From the NCBI GenBank assembly GCA_029168955.1, contig JAPDOI010000185.1, positions 434,001 to 498,000 of the forward strand: DNA of 64,000 bases, given 5' to 3'. Shown piece after piece: positions 11,036 to 22,169 of this stretch (the first letter of the stretch is position 1; each line of letters starts with the position of its first letter). The notes beneath the pieces are model-generated. The model made no database searches. It was not told where the DNA came from and saw only the letters and a program-made list of their open reading frames with translations. Source of the stretch: Aplectana chamaeleonis. Taxonomy: Eukaryota; Nematoda; Chromadorea; Rhabditida; Cosmocercidae. Made by a program: the position numbers and the translations under genes.

Positions 11036-11206
11036 GGTGTGCGTTCCAAGAACATTCCCATGGCGAAACGCGTCCATGGAATCGTAGCCGCGGCCACGTG
11101 GGAGCAATTTTCAGTTACAATTCGCATCCATGGAAAGCAAGTTTGTCCATGGTGAGGTTGCTTTTCCTCCCACAGCGTCGTGGGAACGTTCTTGGAACGC
11201 ACCCCT
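11036..11206. mobile_element. Short TIR element with NcoI-like subrepeats
   Basis: The terminal inverted repeats are about 24 bases (GTGCGTTCCAAGAACATTCC on the left, its complement with one change on the right). The right end reads CGCACCCCTG, like a hAT end (CAGGGGTGCG), but the left end has CTGGTGTGCG and no 8-base duplication is visible. The interior carries four TCCATGG-type motifs in both halves. Non-coding. Confidence 0.65.
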
Positions 11207-11730
11207 GAACATAGTTCGCTCACAAGGCGCCAGATCACAAGAATATCAATCGGCTGAATTCTCGTCCATTGATTCCCAGCCACTGCACGTTGATAATGCA
11301 ATTCTGCTTGAGTAGTTCCTTACCCTTTTTCACATCTTTTCCCGACATTCGGCTAGAGTTTCTTGAAAAACCACCATTTTTCTTGTGAACGTTGGTATCA
11401 CCTAACCACAATTTTCATTTCTATGCCCTCAGATTCTGGAAACAGAAGTTCACCGACGCTCCCTCTCTCGAATAAAACTCGTCTGATTTTTATTTTTTTT
11501 CGATTCCCCAGAATTCAAGAGATCACGTTCAGATGAAAAAAAAGGAAGTTCGGTAATATTCTTTTTTTCTGATTTTCAAGGTGCAAAAAGTATTTTACGA
11601 CTATTCTGTGATGATCGCGTGACATGGTTACAACTTCATAATTTCGAACGTAGAGTGTCTCATTCTGCAACGGGCGTATTGTTGTGTTCCCAGGAACCGC
11701 AGTGGCAGAAAAGTTCATATGTGTAAAATG

Positions 11731-11954
11731 TGTCCGAATGAGACTGTCCGTCCAAGCGGTCGGCGTGCGTGTTGAGAGACTATGGCACTGGCATTTTTCG
11801 GACCTGAAAACCCGTTGGCAGAATTATTAGGCAAATATTGAGTAATGTCACAGTCAGCTGTCTGTAGCCATGTGAAGGCTCGTTCAAAAAATGTCTTTGC
11901 GACCGCCGCGAGATACGCACACCGACCGCTGGGGCGGACAGTTAAACTCGGACA
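11731..11954. mobile_element. Fold-back element with 38-bp TIRs
   Basis: The left arm TGTCCGAATGAGACTGTCC then AAGCGGTCGGCGTGCGT pairs with the right arm ACGCACACCGACCGCTGGGG then GGACAGTTAAACTCGGACA. About 120 bases lie between the arms. No coding frame; no clear target duplication. Confidence 0.65.
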
Positions 11955-12152
11955 GATTTTAAAATCACACTAGCTTCGACTTCTCATGCTCAGGTCCTCC
12001 TAGGAAAATAAGGCGATTTGGATATGACAGCAATGGGCTACTACATACATATGCACATATAACTGAGACCTCTTCCGAAAATGCTCCAGTCTTTCTCTAA
12101 CTCTTAGCAAAGAGCTCTGAGAGTATGTTACAATACAAAAGACTTGAAGTTA

Positions 12153-13090
12153 CAATACCTTCTTTTGGTCATCCAGCGCGCTAGAGCGCCGGAGCGCTCC
12201 GTTTGGCGTCGCTTCTCCATAACCCGCATCTAAGTTGTTTATTTCAAAAATAAACGTCAGATCAGCATAGAAACTGCAACCTAGTAGACGTACACATTTT
12301 TTAAAAAATCTCATAGGAGAAACTTTGGGTTACGGTAGCTATCAAATGTTTCCTGTGTCCAGAAGGATTGGCGATTGAGAGTCGTAGTATATGGTTTTCC
12401 AACGTTTCCTTGTATTTATCACACTTGTATATTGTTTTTTAACCTCTGAGTTTCTTCCGCAGCCTTCTACCACAAACCAACCAAGAAATTTCCAATACAA
12501 AACCACTATTGCTAACCATATATGGATAGGAAAGTTATCGAACTAGGAATTTCCTCTATATTGGTGAGTACTTTTTGGAAGAAAATGCAACACTTCATTA
12601 CGAATTTAGACTCTGGTTCATTTCAAGTTAACTCCTGTTTTCGACTATCACAGCGCGGAGCGGTGGCTTTTTTGTCGAAAACTCCATATCACTAATTATA
12701 TTTCACCGATGCCCACCGCTCCGCTGCTGGTGATAATCGAAATCGACAGGTCACTAGGGATTTAACAGAGCCTGGGTTAGAGGAAGTCAGTCCGACATAG
12801 CGTCTTCAAGATGAGTTGATTTTTTTCCGGATATTAAGGTGGCAGGTTCCATGGCAAGTTTTATCAGGCATGTGAAAATGGCAGCAGTGCAGTTCTTGCC
12901 CTTTCTAACTGTGGGACGAAATCAGGTTCAAAATCAGGTAGTGTATGAGATTCTTTCGAAAAATCAACAATGGACAATAATTTCAATTTTTTATGAAAAT
13001 TGAAATTACACTTAAGTTCCCAAAATCAATTTTCATACTAAAAACCACCTACATAAGACTCCACGCATTTTCTGAACAGCGCTTTTTGAA
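12153..13090 (+). repeat. Family F repeat, left copy, carrying a family E insertion
   Basis: This segment is the inverted partner of 17690-18487: shared tracts include CATATATGG, GGTTAAAAAAC/GTTTTTTAACC, TCATACACTACC and GAACAGCGC. The left copy is longer by a family E hairpin element at 12611-12775 that the right copy lacks, so that insertion happened after the copies separated. No protein is recognisable. Confidence 0.75.
12611..12775. mobile_element. Family E hairpin element
   Basis: An almost palindromic element: TCGACTATCACAGCGCGGAG pairs with CCGCTGCTGGTGATAATCGA, with ends of the form ACTCTGGTTCATTTC. A second copy is at 20965-21125 and a split third at 21180-21750. It interrupts the left family F copy and is absent from the right one, which gives a clean insertion site. 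Confidence 0.65.
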
Positions 13091-13099
13091 CATTTTTTG

Positions 13100-13990
13100 A
13101 ACGAAATTCGTGAAGAAGTGGAGATAAACTTGAAAGCAAAAAAAAGTTCTTAGTGGTGATTGGGCTACGATACGTCAGTTTTGATGGTACCGTGATAACT
13201 GCCTGCTTCAGAGAGCCCTTCTAACGCATCTTCACAACCTATCGAGCTTTAATTCGAGCATGGCAAAGTACACAGAAAAATGCTTCGGATATATTTTCAA
13301 AGCCACCCTCAGAGCTCGGCTTGGAAGGAAAATCGAGCCACCCTAAATTGCAACCGATTAATATAGACTCAGATGCTAACCGCAACTAAATATCTCCGCT
13401 GGCTTCCAAATTTAGACCCCCAGCTTCGGGCTGGAGTGCATTTTTCTTTTCTCAATCGAAGGGTGAACATACTTTAGATTTATGTGTAATTTCCCATTTC
13501 ATGTCCCAGGCCCGTTCACAAAGATCGCGGAAAATTTAATTGTCAAATGAACCCTAGGTAAGGCCATTTTTGGATAGAGGGCCAATACAACTACTCCGAA
13601 GATGAGTGTAAGGGCTGGTAGTAACCCCACCGTCTTTTCACAACAACACAAGAAATATTTCTCAAGAAGACATATCAAACAATGCTGTCATATGTTTCTT
13701 CCGCGTTTTACACGAAGAAACGCTCTTAAACGCAAAAACTGCAGTGCTATATGGGAAATGATTTTGCGACACTAATATCATAACGGCGCGCAAGCCATCT
13801 ACACAAATGGGCACGTGTTGGTGCGAGCACTCAACCCTATGAAGTCATGAAACAGGCGTAGTCAAGTGTAAGAACCACTACTATACGCACGAACCGAACC
13901 CGCGACGCTCATCCCGTGACGGCGCGCACAACAACCGCTCCAATAGTGCACTATCTCCTCCACCTTATCGGGTGCTGTGATGGTCCGTCA
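13100..13990. other. No recognisable gene
   Basis: AT-rich sequence without long frames, clear splice-site pairs or repeats shared with the rest of the window that I could find. Confidence 0.5.
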
Positions 13991-14047
13991 TACCGATCAC
14001 TGCGTCATACCTACTATAGTTGTGCTTTTTGACTAAACGGACCGAAT

Positions 14048-14195
14048 GAATGAATGAATGAATGAATAAATTCGACTTCAAATTTTTCGAATAAACGAAT
14101 GAATGAATATATTCGACTTCAAATTTTTCGAATAAACGAATGAATGAATATATTCGACTTCAAAATTTTCGAGTGAACGAATAAATGAATATACT
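14048..14195. repeat. 41-bp minisatellite 1 after an AATG microsatellite
   Basis: After (GAAT)n at 14045-14068, a unit containing ATTCGACTTCAAATTTTTCG recurs with TTCGAC positions 14072, 14113 and 14154, an exact 41-base period. The end decays into TTCGAATAA-rich sequence up to about 14250. Confidence 0.85.
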
Positions 14196-14518
14196 CGATT
14201 CTCTATTTCGAATGAATGAATATCGAAAATCGAATAATTTCGAATAAATGAATTAATTTAACTACGGGCCAACCGAACTCAGAGTTTTGCGACGCTACTG
14301 CTTTGAAGAGGCAGTTTTTAAGAATGGCATCGAAAGCTTTTGAACTGCTCAATATTTTCAATATTCCGCTCAGGCAGGGTTCATGAGTGGCGGCACGCAA
14401 AATCGATACGCATCGTTTCTACACTAGCAGCTGTCTGATGCCACCTACAGTGGTTCTATTCATACAACGCCAGCGCGTCACGAGCGGGCGATTCGTTAGA
14501 CCCCGTTCAGAGTTCATT

Positions 14519-14574
14519 CGCGTCACGACGCGATGTTATAATCAGCCGCGTCACGACGCGATGTTATAATCTCG
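14519..14574. repeat. Tandem duplication of a 28-bp unit with palindromic core
   Basis: CGCGTCACGACGCG, itself nearly self-complementary, plus ATGTTATAATC occurs at 14519 and again at 14547, identical apart from the end. It lies in a CG-rich stretch whose neighbours (TCGCGTCGCG) suggest further decayed units. Confidence 0.75.
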
Positions 14575-15512
14575 ATCACGCTACGTCGCGTCGCGTCTTC
14601 GCTGGGTGTCCACAGTAAAGAGGCGCGATACATTCGAAAAGACGCGCTTTCTCCTAAAATGATAGCGGTCGTATAGCGAGATGGGAGTTGTTCGGGCCGC
14701 CACGCGCCAGCGATTCCATCAGTGCTACTGTCTGAGTTGGGGATAGTGTTCGCGGAATCTCTGGATTAGGCGTGATTCCTAGCTTTTTTCGCTTTTCGTG
14801 AATTTCTTACTTCGACGTTGTCTGCCCTAACGAGAATGAGCCGCAAAACTTGCTGCTATTTGATATTTACTCCACCCCTTTGAGTATTACTCATTTTGTC
14901 ACCTATTCGTTTTTATTTCGTTTCCAAAAATCGATAAAAAAGAACAAAATCCAAATTAGCCATCGTCGACAGCCATAGAAGCACCTTGTCAAAGGTTGGG
15001 AAAAAATATACAAATCTCGCTCTATTGAGAATTCCCGTGCTTATTTTGATCTAGCGCATATGTCGTGGTTTCAATTGCCCTATCAATTTTCGCGGCTTTA
15101 GCTTTGGCTGCTAAAAAATGCTCAGTCGGTACCCTGGATCTCCATCAAATTTCAGGTTCAACTTTGAAAACCGCAAAGTTTTGCTGAAAACCAAAAAAAT
15201 GCGTTGGATAGAAGACGATTTACACTTCCGACCAGAATTGCCCTTACCAGAAGAAAATTCCTGTCCGCGATTGTGGACAAACGCTGTTGCAGCACGTAAT
15301 GTGTTGAAGTCGTGCTGGGACGAAGGTTGATCGTGCCGGGACTACGTGGTCCCACCAGTATTGTCATCGTGTCGCGTGCTGCCATAGCGGGTTTCTGCGA
15401 TTGCGGACCAGAGCTTCGCTCGGATGAAAGCACTTTTTCAAGTACTCGTCGAAAACAGATTTATTTTGAAACACATATCATCACTGGGAAGTTGAGGCGT
15501 TTCCATGTTTAA

Positions 15513-15979
15513 AGGCAGTGTTCACGATAAAAGTCGTTTTTCTGTTTTTCCGCCTATCATGAAAACGGTCCCATGCTGATTTTAATGATGTCCCTGGAAT
15601 CGTACAAGACCCCCTGGAAACGGAGTTATGGCTCCTCGAAATTCAGCAAAGGAAGCATTGTGGACGAGTTGTCCGAGGCTTGTAACTCCCGTTTTTTGCA
15701 GCCAATGTGTGCGAGCTGACCTGAGTAAAGATAGAAGTTGAGAATGAAGAGAAGAACGGGGCGTTTGATTGGAAACCATAGCTTATCTCACCACGAATTC
15801 AGGGCTACGGTTACAGGACGTGGGCGGAGTGGCCCAATGGGTTGGCTGGCCCACGAGATTTTCACCCACTTACCGGCCGTTTTTGGTCGCATGTTCCGCT
15901 CTTAATCTTTTTAGAGGGACCCAAAGCCTACGTTTGAGCCAAAAAAAAACGTGCCACTTTTTCTTCGTGAACACTGCCT
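15513..15979 (+). mobile_element. TTAA-flanked MITE, family C type 1, copy 1
   Basis: The terminal inverted repeat AGGCAGTGTTCACGA(T) begins after TTAA at 15509-15512, and its complement ends before TTAA at 15980-15983. The interior (GAGTTATGGCTCCTCGAA, GGACGAGTTGTCCGAGGC, GAGCTGACCTGAGTAAAG) is shared with 24210-24694 and, inverted, with 63652-64000. No coding frame is conserved among copies. Confidence 0.85.
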
Positions 15980-16189
15980 TTAATGAGCTTTGAGGCTGTG
16001 TTTGAGCTCCTTACTAATCAGTTACGACTTACGATTAACGAGTTACGAGGATTTAAAAATTACGATTTACGCAATTCAAAAATTCAGTTACGCACAGCCC
16101 TGACTCACACTAGTGCTGGTGCACTAGCCCTTCGAAAAATTTCTGTGTAGGATCCGGTAATGGCTGTGTTAGATTATTCGAATATATTC

Positions 16190-16400
16190 GAAGATCGAAT
16201 ATGTTCGAATAATTGTCAGTGTCGATAGTCGATTCCGAATAATAATCGAATATGAGGTTTTTTCGATAGTCGATTTCGAATAATGATCGAATATCTGTTT
16301 TTTTCGATAATCGATTTCGAATAATGATCGAATACCTGATTTTTTCGATAGTCGATTTCGAATAATAATCGAAAATCGGGATTCTTCGATTACTCGATAA
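16190..16400. repeat. 41-bp minisatellite 2
   Basis: Units of the type CGATAGTCGATTTCGAATAA plus TGATCGAATA and a T-run repeat with anchors at 16231, 16272, 16313 and 16354, an exact 41-base period, flanked by degenerate TTCGAA-rich DNA. The open frame on the minus strand is a result of the repeat. Confidence 0.85.
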
Positions 16401-16520
16401 TCGAATAAATAATCGAATAATTTATTCGAATGTTTATTCGATTGCGAATATTCAAGCACAACTATAATACCTGCCACAGATCGGAAGGATTTGAGACCAT
16501 TGATCGATCCGTAAGGTGCC

Positions 16521-16718
16521 GATATCAACTGTTTGAGAACTTTCCACTATTACCTTTCCACTGTTGTCATATGCTTTCTTGCAATTGTACCATCCGTAAT
16601 TTCGTTTGTTTTTGTACTTTACCGTGAACGCTTTCTGAAGCTTCTATCAGTTCTCCTTATCGTGGTTTTAATCATTACAGTCATTTCATTTGGGTCAGTA
16701 ACATGTGATAGGCTTTGA
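16521..16718 (+). CDS. Possible exon encoding two membrane segments
   Basis: An open stretch of about 65 codons ends in TGA (16716-16718). It encodes a hydrophobic segment (STVVICFLAIVPSVISFVFV), a short basic loop (LYRERFLK) and a second hydrophobic segment (LLSVLLIVVLIITVISF) before VTCDRL. The pattern of two helices with a positive loop looks like a membrane protein fragment, possibly the end of a receptor. No convincing acceptor lies upstream and no family is recognised. Confidence 0.3.
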   Translation, partial: DINCLRTFHYYLSTVVICFLAIVPSVISFVFVLYRERFLKLLSVLLIVVLIITVISFGSVTCDRL

Positions 16719-16825
16719 ATGGTTATCATTGCCACAGCCAGGACAAAAATAGCCAAAGATGCGTGATTTTGATAGTGGGGGAGTTCCACTGAGGGGCCGT
16801 AAAATATCGGAGTTGGCGACTTTTG

Positions 16826-17208
16826 AAGGCAGCGTTCACGATGATCATCATCGATAACGAACGGTAGAAAACGAGCCAGGAGTGACGAAATAACGGCTGC
16901 GAACAAGCGTTTTGGTGTACCAAAACGGCCCCGTGCTCCACATCCGCCCCCTCGATATGAACAAATGAAGACTCAGATTACAGGAATGATCAAGTCAAGG
17001 AAGTGCTGATAAGTGAGCTGATCGCTTGATTGCATCGAATGCTATCATCCTTCATAGCGCTCAACTCCTCCAAATCAACGTAAACAAGGGAGGACATATC
17101 TTGGCTCAAAAACGCGACTTCGTTCTCAAGCGTGCCTAGCTGTATAGGGCACCAGACCTTCTGTAAACCGTGGAGATAATGGAAGTGAGATTTATCGTGA
17201 ACACTGCC
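16826..17208. mobile_element. TTAA-type MITE, family C, divergent interior
   Basis: The left end reads AAGGCAGCGTTCACGAT and the right end ATCGTGAACACTGCCTTTAA, the family C termini. The interior (GATCGCTTGATTGCATCG and GGACATATCTTGGCTC) is not shared with the other copies, so the family carries several unrelated bodies. Confidence 0.7.
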
Positions 17209-17689
17209 TTTAAGATGAGGACCAAATAACTCGGATTTCGGATCCGGCATTGTTTGGAAGGTATTCGGGCTGAGATCCAAGGAGCCAAGTTCTTGGTTGC
17301 TCTACGGCGAGCGATCTTGGGAGCATTTCCGTGCGAGGGGCGAGAAGTGTATTTGCAGGATGGGCGTTGAGGGGGAGTAAGGGCTGTTTTCAGAACTACT
17401 CTTGGGTCAGTCTAGGACAGTCGGTCTAGGACCGGCTGAAGGCGTCTGTAACGGGCGCGAGGGCCCTCTGAACATAGCTCTACGCAAAGGTCGCCGCTGG
17501 TGAGACCTTAGCGGCTAGTACATTTGAAGCCGAAAAAATTGCGAATCCATTTGTATTATTAGAATTTTATGAGTGGAGTTTGAAATAAGAGTAATTTTAG
17601 GAGACGTCTGGGATGGAGTTGAAACTAGGAAATTTTGATGAGAATTCAATTTTGAAATTTCATTTTTTTGAGAAATCTAGAATGTTTTC

Positions 17690-18487
17690 CCACATCGCTG
17701 AAACCATTCTCAAGCGGCTTCATGCGCTGTTCAAAAAATGCGTGGAGTGTTAGGTGGTTTTTAATATGAAAACTGAATTTGGGCACTTTAATGAAATTCG
17801 AAGTTTTTTAATTGAAAATATTCTCAATCGTAGATTTTCCGAAAGAATCTCATACACTACCTGATTTTGAACCTGATTTCGTCCCGCAATTAGAAAGTGC
17901 AAGAACTGAATCGCCGCCATTTTCACATGCCTGGTAAAATTTGCCATGGAACCTGCCACCTTAATATCCGCAAACGAAAAATCAACTCATCTTGAAGACG
18001 CGATGTCGGGCTGACTTCTTCTAACCAAAACTCTTAATGAAGTGTTGTATTTTGTTCCAAAGATTACGCACCAATATAGAGGAAATTCCTATTTCGATAT
18101 TTTTCCTATCCATATATGGCTAGAAATAGTGGTTTTGTATTGAATATTTCCTGGTTGGTTGGTGATAGAAGGCTGCGGAAGGAACCTAGAGGTTAAAAAA
18201 CACTATACGAGTGTGATAAATACAAGGAAACGTTGAAAAACCATATACTACGACTCTCAATCGCCAATTCTTCTAGACATAGGGCACATTTGATAACTAC
18301 CGTATCCAAAAGTCTCTCCTATTAGATTTTTTTAAATGTGTACGTCCACTAGGTTGCATTTTCTACGCTGATTTCAAATCTGATGTTTATTTTTGGGATG
18401 AAAGTTATCGAGAAGCGACGCCAAACGGCTCGCTCCGGCGCCCTAACGCGCCGGATGACCAAAAGATACGCGAGGTATTGTACTACG
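17690..18487 (-). repeat. Family F repeat, right (inverted) copy
   Basis: Inverted partner of 12153-13090, separated by about 4.6 kb. Both end in GGTATTGTA / TACAATACC and GTTCAAAAAATGCG-like sequence. This copy has no family E insertion. Confidence 0.75.
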
Positions 18488-19047
18488 GACCGCATTTACC
18501 TTTTTCGTCTCTTCTTCACGGTGTAGTTGACGTTTACGCAAATTCCACAGTAAAGAAGGAACCAAAACGTTCAGTGCGATGCGTGCCTAGTGTAGTCATT
18601 GGGTTGAGGACTAAATGCCCATGTTTTTGTGTTTTAATTTTTTTTCGAGTTACTTTCTGGGTGGTTTGGCTAACAATAAGACTCGATCACCTTAGATTTT
18701 CACATTTATATATACGGCGTGGTGGTACTGGTCCGAAAATTTGAAAATGTTTTTTATTGATATTGAGTCGGGGAAGGTTTTTCAACTTTTATTCGGTTTA
18801 CTAGGTATGAGCTTAAAAGTCGAAATAAGGTAAACGTTCCTAACGAATGAACATTCTTGAAAAGGACACCTTAAGGTTGAGGCAATCTGCGCGTAAAATC
18901 CGAGAATTTCGCCCTTGCGCGACGAAAAGCATTTGCCTTCTAGTGAAAAACGTGACTTGAAGGTTTGCGAATAGCTTGAAGAGATATAAAATAGAGATAT
19001 TAAAATATAAACCTACTAGTACGAGAAAGTCATTTGTCGTATTTCAG

Positions 19048-19205
19048 GTTGTTCTTCAGATTCACAGTCAAAGGCCGATGCACTGCCTCATCGAATTTCG
19101 GACGCCCTCAGTCGTTCAGAAGACGAATTCGATTCTACCAGACCGTCCACTTCGGAGCCCAATCCTTCTGCCTCCTCTGCAGCTTACGTTGACGCTTACC
19201 TTCAG
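19048..19205 (+). CDS. Host gene exon, Ser-rich
   Basis: A canonical acceptor (CGTATTTCAG, ending 19047) and donor (CTTCAG then GTGAGA) bound 158 bases. Read with two leading bases, the exon gives 52 codons without a stop: SSDSQSKADALPHRISDALS, then SEDEFDSTRPSTSEPNPSAS and AAYVDAYLQ. Composition and splice sites together make this one of the best host exons in the window. A longer open frame over the same DNA in another phase (76 residues, LLPPLQLTLTLTF) is a shadow. Upstream exons are not visible. No family recognised; the region is probably disordered. Confidence 0.6.
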
Positions 19206-19285
19206 GTGAGAGACTGCTTTTTCCTGCCGATCTCGTCCCGACATCGCACATTGACCGCGATCGACTGTGGTGTGTGTGTACTCAG

Positions 19286-19393
19286 CCCAGATCTGTCAAA
19301 GGATCATTCTCGGCCACCGACAATTACAGGCGAATGTCGGACAGTAAGCTTAAAACAGCTATGCTTTGTCATCCTACACTTGAAAATGGTTAG
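19286..19393 (+). CDS. Terminal exon of the same host gene
   Basis: An 80-base intron separates this from the previous exon. After GTGTGTGTACTCAG it continues in phase 0 for 35 codons (PRSVKGSFSATDNYRRMSDS, then KLKTAMLCHPTLENG) to TAG at 19391-19393. An AATAAA at 19467-19472 is well placed as a poly(A) signal. Splice phase, intron size and signal agree, so this is likely a real 3' gene end. A CAGTAAGC inside the exon could act as an alternative donor. Confidence 0.55.
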   Translation, partial: PRSVKGSFSATDNYRRMSDSKLKTAMLCHPTLENG

Positions 19394-19466
19394 TTCAGCA
19401 AAAGAATCCTATTTGTAGAATAATAATACTGGTAATTCATTACGCTATAGAAGGCAGACGTTCCAA

Positions 19467-19472
19467 AATAAA
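19467..19472 (+). promoter_or_regulatory. Poly(A) signal AATAAA
   Basis: AATAAA lies 74 bases after the stop codon of the exon above and is followed by an A-rich tract. Confidence 0.4.
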
Positions 19473-20534
19473 AAAAATTAAGGCTTGCAAAATCACATTC
19501 GAATGACACAGGACAGCGGCTTGAACTATACTTGAAGGCCTGAGGGCCTTATTTTCCAGTTTTTTTACTGATCTTGGAGAGAATTTTGAGCTGATCGCCA
19601 AGGTGTCTCCATAATCGCTCGGAACCCACTATGAAAGGAGTTATGGCCCATCAAAGATTGTGAATTAAAACGATGAAAGTTTTGCGGACGAGTTGGAAGC
19701 TAAAAAAATAAGGCTAGACATAACAAATGGAAGAACGCAGATTTCGATGAAAGTCCTTTTTTCGTCTCGCCCCTACTGAAACTGAAAACACTGAAGGGGA
19801 CGAAGGGATTGGGCGCTGATTTGAAAGGCGAAAGAAGTGGGCGCTCGATTTTTCTCGCTTATTCCGAAGAGTTGAGATCAGGGATGTGCGGCAAACGATT
19901 TTGAGATTTCGGCAAACGGCAATCGGCAAAAAAATCCCAAAAACGGCCGGCAAACGGCAAACGGCAATCGGCAATCGGCAAACCGCGAAAAACCTCATCC
20001 CCTAGATTGACCCAAAAAATATACGCTTGTGCCGCTCTACTTTTTTTCCTTTTTTTCACATACTTATGTCAACATTCTAATGATTCCAAATCGAAGGAAT
20101 AGTTTTGATTCAAGGCATCAGATGAACAGAAACAAGACATGTGGCACTGTATGGAAATCAAAGAAATCGCCGCTGCGGCTTTGCGAGGAAGGCGCTTCGG
20201 TTCCTACAGGCACCGAAGCGGCACTAACGCGCAGTCCTAGCGGCAATGTCGTGACAGCCCCGCAGCCGCAATGTCATGACAAAAATAGCACCGACTGCGA
20301 GTAACTCATATGAAATGAGTCATAATATAACTGGACGGGCCTACGAACAAAAATACACACCCGGAGTCCCTACGTCATCCGTCTGATAGGACAGAGGGTA
20401 GCCCCGTCATTGCGATGTGGGAGATAAGGGACGCATCTCAAACTTGGGCTGTTTTACTGGAAAAATCTCGTACCACCACTCAGAACAGTGCGTCGTAGTC
20501 GACGCGGGTTCGCTGATGCATCTTCTCGGAGCAC

Positions 20535-20720
20535 GTGCGGTTCTAACACGGAACTGCCGCGGTACTGTCGCGGCAATGTCGCGGCGTTGTCGACCTTCAA
20601 GACACTGCAACAGAATCTCCACGGCACAGAGATCATCACGGAGCAGCTGCGGTACTACCGTGGAACTATCGCGGCACAATTGAGGGTCGCGGTACCTTCC
20701 TGGCTTTGCCGCGGCAAGCT
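20535..20720 (+). repeat. CGCGG-rich degenerate array 3
   Basis: GTCGCGGCAATGTCGCGGC and GCGGTACTACCG-type units repeat about every 10-13 bases inside the hAT element and end near TTTCTCAGAGTCC, similar to the ends of the 22.17-22.88 kb element. It may be a second decayed copy of that element. Confidence 0.55.
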
Positions 20721-21214
20721 TTCTCAGAGTCCCTGCACACGTGTGTCACACGAATGTTTCCTGCTTCTTTCAGCTTCACCAGAATCTGTCAAACCTCTGG
20801 AACAGAAACGGAAATGCTACCGCTATTTCCCCTCCACTGAAACTGAAAGGTCTATTTCGCCTATACTGGTCATAGAATCCTATCTCAGAAGGAAAGGCGG
20901 GCCCATTATAGGCTGAAAATATGGTTTTCGCTATCTTTGGAGGGTTTTCTAAGCGTCCATGTTATGCAAGTTAGGATCTGGTTCATTTCACGAAAGCTTC
21001 GGATTTTGACTATCACAGTAAGAAGCAAAGATTTTTTTTCGGAATCTCCTGATTACCAGTTATATTTCACCGAAGCCCACCGCTCCGCTGCTGGTGATAA
21101 TCAAAATCGGCAGCTCACAAGAGGTTTTCTAGAGTTTACTAGAATTCTTGAGCCCTGGGGCACTTTTAGTGGGCACTTGGTTTTGACCACCACCAGAAAC
21201 GAGGGGTCGCTTAA

Positions 21215-21698
21215 AGGCAGTGTTCACGATGATTCTCGTTTCCAAGTTTTCCACTCAAAACAATGCGTTGGCTACCAAGTGTCACCAAAATCACGAAAAA
21301 ACGGCGAGAAACGCACTAATTCGTCTTATTTCAGTGACATTATTCTATGGCCTGGACTAGTTGTCTGGTTGGATGAACATGTTCACGATGGTTGTCACCG
21401 GTGAAAAATGGGACTAATCGAAAATGGTAGAATATTTTGGGCAAAACGGTATTAGTTAGGGCCCGAAGGAAAGAACGGAGCAAAACAGAATGAAGAATTG
21501 CAAAAGACGGGTCCACAAAAGATTTCATTGTCACAACGAACAGTTCCATTGATACTTAAGAGGCGGGCTGATACTTGAGGGTTTCGTGCCCTTCTGGTGC
21601 GTTTTTCTCGGTTTCTTCGTCATTTCAGTTCTTATCGGGGGCCAAGAAATCGATTTAACGATTAATCTCAAAATAGAAGATTATCGTGAACACTGCCT
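21215..21698 (+). mobile_element. TTAA-flanked MITE, family C type 2, copy 1
   Basis: The termini AGGCAGTGTTCACGATGA and its complement are flanked by TTAA at 21211-21214 and 21699-21702. The interior (CCTGGACTAGTTGTCTGGTT, GGATGAACATGTTCACG, GACGGGTCCACAAAAG) matches 50870-51342 inverted and the fragment at 63475-63647. It splits a family E hairpin whose right arm resumes at 21703. Confidence 0.85.
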
Positions 21699-22169
21699 TT
21701 AAGGCCCATCGCTACGCTGCCGGTTATAATCGCAATTGAGAGGCCACTAGATCTGCTCCAGAGTTTGTATCTGCAGAAAACTCCGAATCATAATTTATCG
21801 TGAGCGCTTCACTCACGCGTCCACACATGCACGCTTGCTTAGCAGAATACATATAGTGAGATTTTTAACACATTTTCATCCCTTATCTTGTTCAGAAATG
21901 GCCAGGCGGCGAATGGAAAACAGAAAAGTCAGAACCCACGGATAACGGTTAATCGAACACTGGAGTTGGCCCACCCCTAGTGCCTACACGGTCGCGAGCA
22001 TGGGCGACGTTTTCTTTTAATGTTTTGCCGGGTTTTGCCGGAAAAACAACGGAAATTTCGGCAAACGACAAACGGCAAAAAAGTCACAAAATTGGCCGGC
22101 AAACGACAAACGGCAAACGGCAATTGCCGCACATCCCTGGTTGAGATCCCCCGTTTGGAGGAGTTGCTA

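Larger units (their letters stand above)
19879..22139. mobile_element. hAT element with 8-bp target duplication GTTGAGAT
   Basis: The ends are CAGGGATGTGCGGCAA and its complement, a typical hAT terminus. The flanking 8 bases GTTGAGAT are identical on both sides (19871-19878 and 22140-22147), the diagnostic hAT target duplication. Subterminal repeats of CGGCAAACGGCAA fill both ends. No hAT transposase (RW or dimerisation motifs) is recognisable in the 2.26 kb, so this is a non-autonomous or decayed copy; other elements occupy the middle. Confidence 0.9.

Noticed and set aside
13600..14040. Possible tRNA or RNA gene near the GC-richer DNA
   Set aside because: No A-box/B-box pair (GGTTCGAATCC type) or cloverleaf could be built here or elsewhere; no spliced-leader RNA motif found.
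16169..16528. 119-residue minus-strand frame rich in IIRNRLS repeats
   Set aside because: Product of the 41-base minisatellite.
19714..20059. Frames with CRLPIAVCRLP-type repeats (also at 21977-22246)
   Set aside because: They translate the CGGCAAACGG subterminal repeats of the hAT element; not a zinc-finger protein.
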